Of a stretch of DNA of 64,000 nucleotides, positions 36,202 through 50,590 are shown piece after piece. Origin of the DNA: Brachionus plicatilis (taxonomy: Eukaryota > Rotifera > Eurotatoria > Ploima > Brachionidae); NCBI GenBank assembly GCA_010279815.1, contig QEOQ01000207.1, positions 1,847,307 to 1,911,306 on the forward strand, in the 5' to 3' direction. Numbering within the stretch: the stretch's first letter is position 1; each line of letters starts with the position of its first letter. Under the pieces are notes generated by a model. The model did not search any database, was not told the origin of the DNA, and was given only the letters and a program-made list of their open reading frames with translations. Both the position numbers and the translations under genes were made by a program.

Positions 36202-38704
36202 ATGGGTGCAATTAAGTCTAAAATTTTTGATGATTCAACCACATTAGATCACGAAAGTTTAAAGCCTGGAGAAATGACAAAAATGCGTCAAGATGACGAA
36301 GACATGAGTTTGCCAAGCGCTCAGTATGTGACCAATGAGCCGGAGAGGATAGCGAACACGTCTATTGACCAAATACATGAAAAAATCTCAGCTATAAATT
36401 TAGACAGTGAGAAAAAAGAAAGCTTCAAGTCCAGAATGCAATCTGCTTCGGCCGCCAGCTTTCAACCACCTGATTTTTTGCAGCGTAGTCAATATTTCAG
36501 ATCTTTTCGTTCCGCTTCACGACGTTTTTTTGGCAAAAAAGACCATACTGATGTTTCAATTAGCAAAATATCAAAAGAGAATGAGCCTTCGACAGGTAAC
36601 AACATACCTAATAGAAATTATTTCTATAGAAGCTTTAAAAATTTAAATCGAAATAATTTAAATTGTATTTCAAACTTAAATAACGACAGAGAGAATATAA
36701 AAGGCGAAGCCCAACCACCACCAGAAATGAAAAACTCGTGGTTCAAGAACCTTAAATCAAGATCCAATGCCGATTTTGAGGCTAACAAAAATTCCTCAAA
36801 CTTTAAAAAGTCTTCTTCCAGAGAGCCAATTGTAGAAGAATCACCGAAATTTCCCTCTAATAAAAATTTAACATCCAGATCATTTAACACCATTCCAACA
36901 CTGGGACTCAGTTTGGTTGAGATAGATACCGATGAGCCAAAAGTTCAAGTACAGTCGAAAGCTGAGCCAAGACCCGAAATGACAAGTGAATCGTTCAATT
37001 CTTCTTCGTCATCGGCCGGAATGTTTTCAAGACAGAGCAATGGATCAGGCAATAATTCGAAAAGCTTTGACCAATTTAGAAAAACAGTTCAAATACCTAT
37101 TAAAATAGTTACCGATCAACAATCAGTCAAGCAAAAACAGCAGGCTAATTACATCAATTCAGTTTTTCTAAACGAATTAAATACTCTTGATGGTTTGGCA
37201 CAAAAAAATGATTTCTTAGTTGACAGACTTAAATCGGAGGTTGAAAATTTGAATAGATTACTTGATGTTTTTAATAGAGAGGACTCTAAAGTAATAAATG
37301 AATTAATATTCAAAACTGATGATTTGTCAAATCAAGCTCTAGTAAAATTTTTAGACAATAATTTTTTAAATTAATAATATTAATAACTTTTTTCAAAGAA
37401 ACTTCAAGCTGAAGTACAAGAACAGCTTAAGATAAAGAATAAAAATAGCCAAATGAATCGTTTTACTAGTGAGGTCGTAATAAAAGTAAGAATTAAAATT
37501 TAAGCTTTTTTTTTAATTTCAATTAAATTTTAAATTTTTAAAGCTTTATGAAGAATGCATAATTAAACTTGATAGACAACTAGAAATTTTGATCTCTCAA
37601 ATCAGCGAGTTGACCTCAATTAAGAATTTTTTGGACCAAGTTGCCTCGGATTATAACCAACAGTCACAGCAGTCTTCCTCTTCATCTTATGGTACTATTT
37701 AAAAAAAAAAAAAAATAATTTTTATTTTTTTCAACTTTAGGCTATTCGGATTCGTATTATTCGTCTTCAAGCTCAGATGGCTATTACCCCAACTATCAAA
37801 ATTATCATTCACGCAATAACTTTTATTACAATCCCCGTTCTAGGTAAAAAAAATAAAGAAAATTTTTGTTAAATAATTTTTTATAATTGTTAATTTCGAT
37901 AAATTCAAATTCATCATGTCTTTTAATAATAATTAAGAATTTTCTTGCTTGTTCTTTTTTCGATTATATTCAAATTGTTGTTTTCAAATGAATAAAAATT
38001 TAAATGTTTAAATTAAATCTAAACAAAAATTTCGTTTTAGTCAATAGGATTCAATTAGTTGTTTAAATAAATATTATAAATTTTTTTTATGTTAAAAATT
38101 TCAACTAGTCGATTCACATAAATTTCAATCTTTGGATCTTTTCGAGTTATTTAGTCATATTTGGATGAATAATTAACTAGAATCTTATAAAAGCTAAGTT
38201 TTTTTTTCAATTTAATGAAAAGGTTTAAAATAAGACCAAAAAATGGAAGTAGATTCTGAGTATGTGGTCAAGATAAGTATCTTTTGACTTAGAAAGATTT
38301 TTACTTTTTTTCAATTTAGTTATCCTTCACATTATTATGCTCATCCAAGCACAGCTTACATCGAACAGCCAAACGCATATTATTTCACCTATAGAACGCC
38401 ACAGCAAGCAAATCTTTTTTATGACCCGGCAAGTGGGCAATATTTTTATCGTAAGCCGCATATCCACATGCACCCTCATGCACATCCACACCCTACCAAC
38501 CAATACTACCCGAACCAAAATGGGCCGTATCAACGAAATTCGCAGAATTTTTTCCATCCAAATGCTGAACCGACTCCCGAGACTAAGCCAAATGGTGGTG
38601 CGATAATCACCGAAGTAAGCGATGATGAAGACGACTACTTAAGAAATGTATCTGAGAAAAAGAAAGATTACGTTGATGCTATAAGTCTTAAGGGAGATGA
38701 ATAA
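36202..38704 (+). CDS. Unrecognised protein with MG N-terminus, central helices and Tyr/His-rich tail
   Basis: I do not recognise a family. Exons: 36202-37341, 37399-37485, 37544-37691, 37741-37843, 38320-38704; 1863 nt, 620 residues. The N terminus MGAIKSKIF has Gly2 and Ser6 and could be N-myristoylated. Residues to about 290 are polar and disordered, rich in Ser/Asn/Arg. Two helical stretches follow, about 315-375 (VFLNELNTLDGLAQ...LKSEVENLNRLLDVF) and across exons 2-3 (LQAEVQEQLKIK, LYEECIIKLDRQLEILISQI). They recall a BAG-like helical bundle, but I would not assign it. Then come Ser/Tyr-rich repeats, a region with FYDPASGQYFY, a His/Pro-rich patch and an acidic end (SDDEDDYL). Intron 4 (476 nt) is the only long one. 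The two frames at the ends are clearly coding; middle junctions rest on phase. Confidence 0.7.
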
Positions 38705-41700
38705 AATTTTTATTTTTTTTTTGTCATTTTGAATTTACTTGGACTTTTTAAATTATAGAGTCAAATAAAAAAATTTATTTGAAAAACTTCTAATTCAAAG
38801 ATGAAAATATTAAAAAAATACTATTTTATTGTAAATTTTAACAATCTATAAAATTTTTACTCATAATATCTGAAATTAGGGTTCTTACTTTTTTGAATAC
38901 TTATCCAAAATAGATGTTTGTTAAATTTAATTCAAAAAATAGATAATGATTATAAGTCATTAGGGCAACTTTGTGCTTAGTAAACTTTTATCTATTAAAA
39001 TCAGCCTTTAGAGAAAATAATTGCAATATTCATTTTGATTTATCGAATTTTAGAATAAATATCAAAAAAATGCATTTTGAATTTTTGGCATTAATTGATA
39101 ATTCAAATAATTAAAGCTGTTAAAAAATAAATCCATTTAAGACTTGAAAAATATTCATTATCTTAAAACTAGCTTTTGAAATTAAGATCAATATTGGATA
39201 GATAGATTTTTTTTGGATGCTAAATGGTATTTTTAATCAAAAAAGATTAAAAATTTTAGGCGAGTTTCAAAGATTTGAAATGATTAATTTAGATGAAGTA
39301 TAATTGAATATTCGTTTTGGACTAGATATTGTGTGATTTTTCCAGTTGGAGATTTTTGAATTACGGATCAAAAGGTGTATATTTTTAGTCGCGTGTTTTA
39401 AAGTATTAAAAATTATTTTATTTTCAATTTTGACTAAGAGTCTTCATTATGAGAAAAACAACTTTTATCGAAAATTTAATCAACTTAATTTTTATATTAG
39501 AAAAAGGTTTTGAGTGGAATTAGACTGAAAAAATGTCGTTCTTATTTGCTTCAATAAATGAGATTAATTTTCAAAAAAGGTTTTTAAAAGGTTTTATAAA
39601 TTTCAAGACTAGATAAACGTGGATTATAAACCAAAATAATGAAATATGTTGTGTGACTGTTTAGAGATGAAAAATTGGAGAATTTCATGTTTAATCAACT
39701 CGGAATACAATTAGAATCCATGAGTCCATATTTCGATAATTCTGCTTTCTGTTGTATGCCTTTACTTGTTAAAAATTTTAATTCTAATTAATCAATTTAA
39801 ATTTGATTAAACTTTGAAAAATATTGCATGTCGAAAAAATTCAGAATTTAATCATAAAAAGATAAATCTAAAAAAAGTATTGATAGAATTTTTTCACTTA
39901 TAACTTAAATAAAGCTTGTTTAAAAAACATAATTTTTTTCAAATCTATTTAACTTATTATTGATTTTTTTTTCAATCTAGAAACAAAATTAAATTTGGAT
40001 ATATCATATTAAATTTAAATTTTCTAACGCACTCAAAGTTTAAGCATGAGCTAGTTTAAGATATTTTAAGTTTTAATTTATTAAATCTTCTAGGCATTAT
40101 CAGCTAATTTTATGATTAAATTTTTGTTTTTAAATTTGTTGTTTATCAATTCAGCATTTTATTAACTAAAATAATCTTCAATCCTGTTAATCAAAAAAAA
40201 TTTTAGGTTAATTTATTTTTTTCTAAATTTAAATTATTTCAAAAAGATTAAATTTTAGAACTGGAGATAATCTTGATTCTGTTTTAAGAAATAGAACTTG
40301 TCTATTTTAAACAAGAAATACCTTTCAATTTTATTATAAATTGATTTTTTTATTCAATTAAATCAATTTCTAAAAATAAAAGACTTGATTGCTTGAAAAA
40401 TTTATTTAGGAATCTAAAGAAAATTTTTTTAAACTATTAATTTATAAATACTTATAAGTTTTTAACATTTAAATGATTTGCAATTAGATTTAGAATGCTG
40501 GATGGAATTGAAAAAAACCAAGTTTATTAAAGCTTAGTTTAAAAAATTTTGAAAGAAATCAATATAAACCTTTATAAATTTATTTATCTTTGAGTTATTT
40601 TGTTTAAAAAAATAGTTTTCCTAATTTTTAAACCAAACCATCGACTCATGCCAAGCTTATTTAGCTTTTGATTAAGGTTTGTTTTTAATTGATAAAGCTC
40701 TTTGTTAAAGGGATACATTGGGGTTATTTTAATTTTTGCTTTTTACGAAATTTGATTAAATTTAACTTTTAGTATGAAATAGCCTGAACATAAATAGACA
40801 AAAATTTTCAATATATTTTTTTACTTTAACCTAAAATTTCAGACTTTCTTAAATATCAAAACTACCGGGAATTAAATTTTCTAAACCTTTTGAAATAACT
40901 AGCTTGGCATATCAAAACCTTCGATCTAGATCTACCGGAATTAGTTTGAATAAGCGGATAGAATACTGATTTTTAAATTGCAGTCTCTGTATTAGATGTA
41001 TTTTGGTAAGTAAAAAGATTCAATAATTTTTAAATTAATCTTGTAGCAAGAATAATCAATTTTTAATTCTACCTTCAAATGGTAAAAGGATAATGAGCTC
41101 AAATAAAGTTTTATCTCTCATAAAAGTTGCTTCAATTTTTTCTAGTTAAAATTCATTAAAACACAACCCGCAGTTCTAAAAAAATTATCTATCTCGAACT
41201 GATCTTACTCAATTATGCTAATGCAAAGATAATAAACAAGAAATTTCTAAGATTTTATTGAAGAATTTGATTTTTTTATAATTTTTTTTTAATTTAAAAA
41301 GTTAAAAGTTAAACTAATCCATTTGAAAATCCATAATCCGATCTTATTGTTGTTTTTAGTTATTTTTTGTGGTGGAATATGTTAATTAATTGAAGTATTT
41401 AGAACAAAAAACGAAAACAATTTTAAGCTAAAATTGATTTTCTTTTAAGCTCAATGATATTTGTTTGTTTTAAAAGCCAAGTTTTTTAAAAAAAAAAGAG
41501 CAAAATATATTTCAAATAATTAAAAAAATAATAAAAACATACAATCAAATAAATAAAAATTTTAAATTACAAAATTCTATTATTCTATTTTATAGCGTAT
41601 TCACGGCTTTATTTGGTTTTCTTAACTATAAAAGCTTGATTTTATCTTCGATATAACACCATCAGCATGTTTAATATTTGAATTTTAATTTAAAAAAAAC

Positions 41701-44700
41701 TTAATCTGTTTGTATTTAAATAAAAATTTTACAAGATAATCTCAGCAATAATATTTTTTAATGCTATTTCAGCTCAGTTGAGATTTGAACTTAGGCTCTT
41801 AAAGCTAAAATATTGCATGGTTTTAATTTAAGTATTACGTTTGCAGTTAATTTTTAAAATATTTACAACTAATATGTTAGATATTTCAGACCAAATGCTT
41901 AACAAAAATATCCAATTATTTTCAATAATTGATTTTTTCCAATACCATATTTTATAAAGCAAGTGATTATGAAATTAATTTTTAAATTCTAGGATTAAGA
42001 TAAAATTTAAATTATTAAACTCTAAATTTAATGCATTTTTTTTTCAGTTTCAAAATTAAAATGAATCACAGAAAGCTTTTCATTTCTTTGAGTGAAATAT
42101 GTTCCAAAGTGATAGACAGAAATCAACACTTGAAGATTAAGCTAGTGAATTTTGTTTGATAAAGTGTCTAAGATTATTGCTTGTTTGGAAAGAAATTGGC
42201 AAACAATTTTAATATCAACAGCTTAAGATACTGTTAATTTTCAAAATAAATATTTTATAAACAAGAAAAAGGAGTTGGTTGTATTCTGAAATGGCGGATT
42301 ACGTCATTTTTCAAATATTTCAAATATTGGTAAAAAATAATAAATTTTAATTTTTTATCTATCAATTTTGTTTGCCGAACTTTTCGAGCTATTGTTAATT
42401 TTTCAAAATAAAAATTCTTTCAATTTCAGCCATAAATGCAATATCAGGATTATGTTTTATTTTTTTTAAGATAGTATGATAGAAAAAATTTTCAATTATT
42501 TTCATAAAATCTTCTTTTCTTACTCTGGGATATTATTTGAATTTTTATTTTCTAATAATTAAATTTCTTATTCAACTCAAAAACGCTTTCATTCTCCTGA
42601 TTTTGAAATTTAATAAGATTATTGTTTTCAAGATTATTTATCTTTCAGATCTAAAAACTTATCATGTTCTTTTCTTTTTTCTTTATAATAAAACAAGATT
42701 AGAAAATAAATTTTTAAATTTAACAATGTTTTTCGTGTGTCTTTTGCGTTGTTTTAAAGAAAAGGTATTTAATGAAATTTATTAAAATTTAAGCTGTTCA
42801 ATATGAAGATCAAAAAATAAAATTAGATACATAACTAAAGTATTTATAATAAAAGTATTTATTTAATATGCTTTAAAAATTGACTAGTTTTTATTTTTAA
42901 TTGTATTTTTAATTTAAATTGGATACTTTAATTCATTATTAATGCATGAGCAAACTTGAATTTTTGATATCATTTTGTTTTCCAGATTAAAATAATTCGA
43001 AATTAGGCAATTTGAAAAAGATGTTTTTTTTTTTAATTTAAAATTTTTTATAATGATATGGAACAAAATCGATACCATCTTGAAAATTTGTGAGAACAAA
43101 ACAAATTGAGAAGAACTCTCGAAAAATAATTCACTTAATCGAATGAGAAAAAACATAGAATTTCAATTTTAATTTTAAGTTTTTGTCGATTTTTAATATT
43201 TAAAAAAATTCGAATTAGTACAAAGAATTGATTAAAAAGCGGAAATTTTATGTAGTAGAAAAATCGATAAAATTTTTTCCTTTCTAAAAAGTTTTTTAAG
43301 TTTCGTGCATGGACCGTTCTTTTAAAGGCATATTAAGCGATTCAAAAATCGATTCGAAGTCTGAAATTCGAATCGTTAAAATTAAGTCTGAAAATTAATT
43401 GAAATCAATTTTCAGAAACTAAGTTATTGAAAAATTGGTTAAATTTTTTTTAAGCCTAAGCTAGTAGAGAAAATTCCAATCGAATCTTGGCCTATATCGA
43501 GTTTAAAGCAAACTTAGCTTCTCTTCTTCTTTTGATTAAAAGAAACATCATTTGTCTGAAATTTATTTTATTTTTAAGATTAAAACTTAAGTTTAAAATA
43601 GATTTCGAAATGACGACGACGTCTCAAGCACTAGATTGCAGTAATCAAAAAAGTTATTCTTCAATTTAATCATAATTTTGCCATTATCTACCAATTTATT
43701 GTCATTTAATGATTTAAATTCGGAGATGAAGTACGAGAAAAAAGTTCCTATTTTTGGACACCAAAATAATTATTCAATTATTTTCATAGATTTTTCTTCT
43801 CTATTGGCTTCAAAAATGAATATTTTTTTTATTAATTATCTCCAATTTTGTTTAAAATTAACTCAGCATTTTAAGTTTTTAAAATTATGAATTATTGATT
43901 TTTAAGTTTAAACTAAAAAATTTTTTGTAAACATAATTAAAATTTTTTAGGCAAATACTTGGCTCGATATTTTTCAAAAATATTAAATGGTTTCAAAGAT
44001 AAACCCAATTATTTTTTGTACAAATTAAATAATGAATATTGGTCGGATTCTATTGAGAATAGCAGTTTTTTTCAAAAATAAAAAAATTAAAAATTTTTAA
44101 ATCCAAAGAGATTTTTGGAAAAACAAAATGAATGGATCATGCTTTTACATTGTTTAACTTAATTAAAAAATAAAAACCATTCTTAATTTTTAAATTTTGA
44201 TTAACAATTCAATTGTAGGTATATTAAAATGGCCTAATATTAATATAAGGACTTAAAGTCAGTTTAAAAAGAATAAAAGCAGTCGTGTTTGTTTTAAAAT
44301 TTGCTAATTTAGCACGCAAAATAGAAATATATTTGAAATCGGAAATTCGTATAAGATAAGATAAATAATTTTCAAATTCAAATGAAAAAGTTTTCAAATA
44401 TTAAAAGTAAACAATCGAAATCAAATTCGAATCAGTGGTTAGCCTATATATATTTATAATTTCATTTGAATCCACCACCCTAGAATAATAAAAAACAAAC
44501 AATAAGTTCGATTTTTTAGTTAAATAGAGAATAGATCTATTTGGTTTATTTTGGCATTAAAGCGTGATCAATAGAATTTGTTTTATGTCTTGAATTTTTA
44601 AGTCAATCAAAGCGGGTTCTTATAATTTTTTAATTTAAACAAAGTATTTAAATTTGAATTAAAGCTTAGGGTTAGAAAGCTAACATTGTTCGTCGAGTTT

Positions 44701-47700
44701 TAAAACCAAATCCGGTTTAATAAAAAGATTAAAAAGCAAACAGAGAGTGAGAGTGCTAAGAAATATCTTCTTTATTTTCCTTTGGAAAATTTTCAATTTA
44801 TTTTAATTAAAGTTAAATATGAAAAATTTTCAAAATGCGAATATTCAATTTTGCATCCGTTCGCTCGTTCATTTTCAATTTTAGTTTTCTTGCAACTAAA
44901 TTGCGAGCACATAAATTATATTTCAAATGATTAAATTATTGATTAGTTTTTTAAATCATGGGAGACAGCGAGCATCTGCTAAATTTAAATTATAATTTTC
45001 CCTTAAAATAAAAACTTTTATTTTATTATTAATTTAAATAAAATTTGCTCAATTTAAAATTAAATTCTATAAGGGTTGTTGAACAGATACAATTATGTTC
45101 GCAGACTTTTTTCTTCTAATTTAAATTAATTTGGCTTTTTATTTAATTAAATAAATGTAAGTCCATAAGCTAGATTTGTCTAGTTGTTCTTTTCAGTTCT
45201 ATTTGACTTAAAAAAACACTTTTCTACCTGAAATTTGATAAGGAACTGTTTAAAATTAAAAAAAAAAGATGAAATCAAATTTGAATTAGCAATTTTATTA
45301 GAATTAGATAATTTAAAAACAAGAATCAATATTAAATTTCTTTTTGGATGAAAAAAAAACATAGTGAACTTAGCTTATATTCCGTCTTTTGGTTAACATG
45401 ATAGTTATATTTATCTATTTAAATAGAAAAAGAAAAGTATTAGTGACACAATAATTTTTTTTTTTTTTTTTTTGTTTTTACTTTTTCAACTTAACCAGAA
45501 TTGGCACTACAATGAATAAAATAATAATGATGATAATTGGATTTATTTTTAATAATTAGATTTAAGTATTTAATGATTTAAAAATAAAATAGCACTAAAT
45601 TTTTAATTATTTTTTAATTTTATAAAATTAATTTGAGAAAAAAAATATCGATTTTTTCTAAACAAACAAAAAATTCGATTCTAAGTTTATTGGAATTAAT
45701 TTTTTTTCCAAGTTTGATTTAATTAGAATTAAATTTCAAAATGTTCAATCAAAGAGTCTTGTTTAATTTTAGACTTTTGAATATTCTTAGTTTATAATTA
45801 AGTATCGAATTTAATGCTGAATCGATTTAACAATAAAATTTTAATGACCAGTGTTGAAAGTTAATATTTTCGACCAGTCTAGATCTTATTTTTAGATTAG
45901 ATCAAATCTTATCTCGTATAACCGTCTTGAATTTGATGATTTTTTTAATTATTCAAACATTGACCATCTATGTATACGTACCGAACAATTGGCTCACGTT
46001 AGTGCATGCATGTGTTGGCTCTCTGTTGATTTGGTATCTAGAGATTTCTTTAAACAGAAACCATGCAAGCTATTAAAATTAGATAAACATTTGTTTTTTT
46101 TTAAATTAGTGAATTTAATTAAAATTTCTGTAATAAAAGATTGGGAATTAGGAAGCTCGTCAATTTGCTTGTGTACTAATCTAACACTTTTAGGCTACTT
46201 TTGTTCAAGACCACTCATCAAATCTTAAGATCCGAGTATGTGCTTTTTAGAAAATTTTTATTTGATTTATTTTGAAACATGATTTTTAATTGAGTAAATA
46301 ATTTTTAATTTAAGTTTAAAAGAAATTATCTTAAAGGGAAAATTGATCAATTAATCCATAGAAAAGAATTTCCTTTTTGCTCTATAGCTTAAGATTAAAA
46401 TATTTTTAGTTATTTAAATCTTAGAAATATCACACACAATCACTCGATAGAAAGAAATTATCTTGTAGTTGGCAAATTTAACACAGGAAACAATAAAAAT
46501 CAATATGAAAAAACTGAAAATTTTGTTAAAAATAAAAAATTTGTTTAAAGCCGTAAATTTGCGTGTCATTCAAAAAATTTATAATTTAATACAAATATAG
46601 TTTTATTTTTCGAACAAAATAATCAATTAAGCCTCAAATATTTACATTGGGTATTCCGTGGGTTTACCATGCTAAAAACAAGTTAATACAAATGTGCAAA
46701 ATTTCAAGCTAGAATCTAGAATGGCTAGTTAGAAATTATCAATTTGAAAATTTTGTTTACATTGAATAGAAAATAAGCCCAAGTGTGTGTGCAAATTGTT
46801 CGGTTTTTAAGTTTAACTTCAAGTTAAATTGAGCACAAATATCTTTAGTATAGTTTGTCCTAGATAGGGAAAGAAAATGTGCCAATAAAGATATTTTAAA
46901 TTTTTGTCAATTTTTCAATAAAAATGGCTCATTAGTGAAAAAAAAGATTCGGAAAAATAAGTTCTTAATCACATTAGTAGATCATAAGGGCACACATTGT
47001 TTGTATAACGGGCGATTGAGAGGAAACAAAAATATTTTTATACTAATTTTTTATTTTTAAATGGTTATTTTAAACTAAAATCTAGCCAACAAATTTTTTA
47101 TTTGAAATAAAATTTTAATTTTGATTGATTGTTGTTCATGAAAAGCGAGAACATAAAAAAATTATTTTTTTTAATATAAAAAAAATTCCTCATTATTTTT
47201 TTCTATATTAGAAAGGAAATTAGTTTTTTTTATCATATTCCAAATTTATAATTCATTATTTTGGCTTTCATTTTTTATTTAGTAGGGTGAATTCTGGCAC
47301 CCATCTAAGGTAGCGAGTGAAGTTTTTTAATTAAACAGATTAAGATTTTTATGGCTGTTTTTCTTTTGTTTAGAGACAATTTGTTTATTAGATTTTTTTT
47401 TAATTTTAAGCTTGGATAATCTAAACGATCACAAAGTTTTAAATAAAATCTTTGGCAGACTAGACAATAATTGTTTCTATTTTAGAGTTAAGTATCAGTT
47501 GATGCGATCTTTTTTTAATTAAAATGAAATTTTCAATTTAAAAAAACACTTAAAATTAAATTTTTAACTACTGCAGAATTTTAAATTAAAATCCAATTTT
47601 TATTGAAGCGATCAAGATTTGATAGGGAAAAGAAGCTCATAAATAGCTAATAAATAATAGAAAGCTAGCATTTAAAAATCATAAATATCGACTGCTTCTC

Positions 47701-49707
47701 TAAAATAAACAAGCGATTTATAAAGATTTTTATTTAAAAAAAATTGTGTTAAATAATTTAAAATAGCATTAAGCTTATCTTTTCGATAGAATGCCACATT
47801 GCCGAGAACTAACAGAAAAATCTACAATAAAAAATTTAATAATAAATGAATCCTGCTAAGGCAAAATAAACTTCATTTAAAAAAATTGTTATTTATCTTA
47901 GAAAATAATAAAATGTTTAATTTTTTTATTTCGCATATTTTTTTATTCATTTTGCAAATCGAGCCAACAAAAATAAAAATCAAAAATCAATAAATTTAAA
48001 AAAAAGAGATAAAATCTAAAATTTGTTGAAAAGAAAATTAATAATAGAAATATCTATCAGTTTAGAGTAAAATATAGATGTATGCATATACTAGAGAGCA
48101 AAGCTAATCGAGGCAGCCGTTCTCTCTCTAGTGGATTTGTTCTAGCACCGGACTGATATTAAAATTTAACTATTTTTAATAAATTTCTCTTTATCTCGAT
48201 TTTCTAATCTAAATTTTATAGTTTTATGGAATTTAATTAAATATGCTTAAATCTCGTTAAAGATAGAGAGAGCTTTACTTTTATTTCAAATTTTTGGTTA
48301 TCAGTTGCAATTAATAACAGTTAAAATCATTTTTGTGTTTGGCTGATTTCTCTCCTCAATTTTATTTGATTGATTTAATATTTCAATCGTTGAATTTGAA
48401 AAATTTAATCTAAGATAAATCATGTATATTAGTTTTGATCTCTCGAGTTGAATTTAGAAAAACCAGTTGAAAAAATTTCATTTAAAAAAAACATTCGATC
48501 AGACTTAACTGACTTTTCCGCATTAGATTTTTCCACAATCACTTTTGGCTTCAGGAATCTCAGGTAAGATTCAACGATTTTTTTCCTTTAGTACCCTCAG
48601 GCTACATTCACACGTTTCAAAAAATCATACTATTCAAATTAAAAACTTAATTTTAAGTTATTTAAGTTTAATGATTAATACAAGTAGACGTAAGATCAAG
48701 AAATTAAACTGAGACAAAAAGTGTTTCATGTTAACGCACCAATCTTAGCAATTGCAGCCTTAAGACCTTTTTCAGACTGTTTAACAGTTTAACTCATTCT
48801 TTGTATGCCCAAAAGTTTATGTAATTAGGCTAAATATTGACATTGTAATGAGTAATATTTATTCTAAAATTGTTTAATTATATAAAAAAAAAATCAATAG
48901 TTAAAATTAGGTATAAGCAAAAATAAAATAAGTGAAAAAAAAAATATCTTTAATTTTAAACTTTTTCAAACATAGCATTTTGACTAGGTTTCTTCATCTC
49001 GGTCCATCAAGATTCTATTCAAAATATTATTTTTCAATTAGTTATTGTGAGTTATTATTTATTTTTTGCATCCATCTAATTATTAATCGAGAGGTCCATT
49101 TTATTTTGTCTATTCTTTTTAAATTTTAAACTGTTGAACTAAATAACCCTTTGGCTGATAAGAAATTAAGACATGCAAATCTGTCGGTTCATGGTTGATG
49201 CTGTAATGAGCGGTAATCGTTTTTTTCTTAATCTTTTTTCCAGTGTTTTGATATGTTTTAAGTTTAAGACTGAAAATAATATTTTTTTGTCCAACGTTAG
49301 CTGTTCAAATACAGATTTTTAGTCCTTTTCTTTAAAACAAAATTATAATAAAGGATAAATTTTAGATTGTTATTTTCTTTGTTTAAATTCATTCTCAGAA
49401 ACTAATTTCAAAAGAGTACAAGTCATTCAAAACTCAGCAGTTAGGCTAATTCCTGAACTAAAATAACATATTCCCTGCAACATTAAGAGGATTTATTTTT
49501 TAATTATTTCAGGAAAACCCGGATATCGTCCGAATCACAACAGCATTCTTTTAAACCATCATTTTTGCTTTAAAAAGTTTTTTTTTGAATTAGATAATAG
49601 AATACAAATAGAAGTTTTTTGAATAAACTTAAATTATTAACAGTGTCTAATCTATGCTGGGACAGGATGGAAAAGTTCCACTGGTTTTCAGATTGGCGAG
49701 GAAATAC

Positions 49708-50365
49708 AAAAGATTTCGAATCAAGATTTATTGAACATCCTTATCTGTATTTGCTACTGTTTTATTATTTATTTTCCCTTTGATGAATTATTCAGTATTT
49801 GATCACCTAGTAGCTGTTACTTCTTTTCAATTTTTTCCATTTATTATTTAAAAACTTAATTGAATTAAAACTTAACTTAATTTTAAAATTAATTTTTTTA
49901 ATGATTTTTATTTTTAATCTTAAGCAGCCTTAGCTCGGTACAGATAAATTGACATTTAAATGATTGCTTTGTAGCTAATACATGTTACATTTTTCAAGTT
50001 GAAGATGAGTAAGTCAAAAAATTTTTGGGTCCAAGTTGAACAAATGGCTGATGCTATTGAAATTTTGGGGATTTAATTTAAATAGACCAGAGTCTGAGTT
50101 GAATTCTTGATATTTAGATTCAAAAGAAGAATATTTTAATTAATATAATCAGAGTTAAATTAAATTATTATGGTTCTAGATTTTTGCTACCATTTTAAAC
50201 TACAAGATGCGAAACAAGAAAAATATTGATTGACCCGCGAGAAAATCGATTTAGAACAACAAATACTAAACTTTAATTTTTCTTTTAATGAATGTCTGTA
50301 AATAAATTCTTGAAATAAAAAAAAAAAACTTAAATTTAAACAAGAACTAAATCAGAGATAGGATA
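49708..50365 (+). repeat. Long dispersed repeat, copy A (inverted partner at 61861-62511)
   Basis: About 655 bp, roughly 90% or more identical to the reverse complement of 61861-62511. Long shared blocks include GATTGACCCGCGAGAAAATC and ATTTGATCACCTAGTAGCTG. No frame or terminal repeats seen. Confidence 0.9.
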
Positions 50366-50564
50366 TGATAATTGATTTTGGGAATTAGAATTCCATGCAA
50401 ATGCTTGATTTAGCATTTGTGAATCGAATTCTCAAAAATTTCTTCTTTTAAAAATAGAAGAAATAAGAAAAAAAAAAAGGTTAACAATTCAAATATTTAC
50501 TAATTTTCTAAAGATTAAATAAATAGTAATCGTTAAGAAATGTTTTTTTTTGTACTAGAAAGAA

Positions 50565-50590
50565 GAGACTAGCTAAGGCGAGCTAGTCTC
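50565..50590. repeat. Perfect 10-bp hairpin
   Basis: GAGACTAGCT and AGCTAGTCTC flank the loop AAGGCG. It is GC-richer than its surroundings. No flanking T run marks it as a terminator. Confidence 0.6.

Noticed and set aside
42537..43890. Several 60-80 codon frames on both strands
   Set aside because: Low-complexity Phe/Ile/Lys/Asn composition, overlapping frames and no domain or paired splice sites; expected by chance at this base composition.
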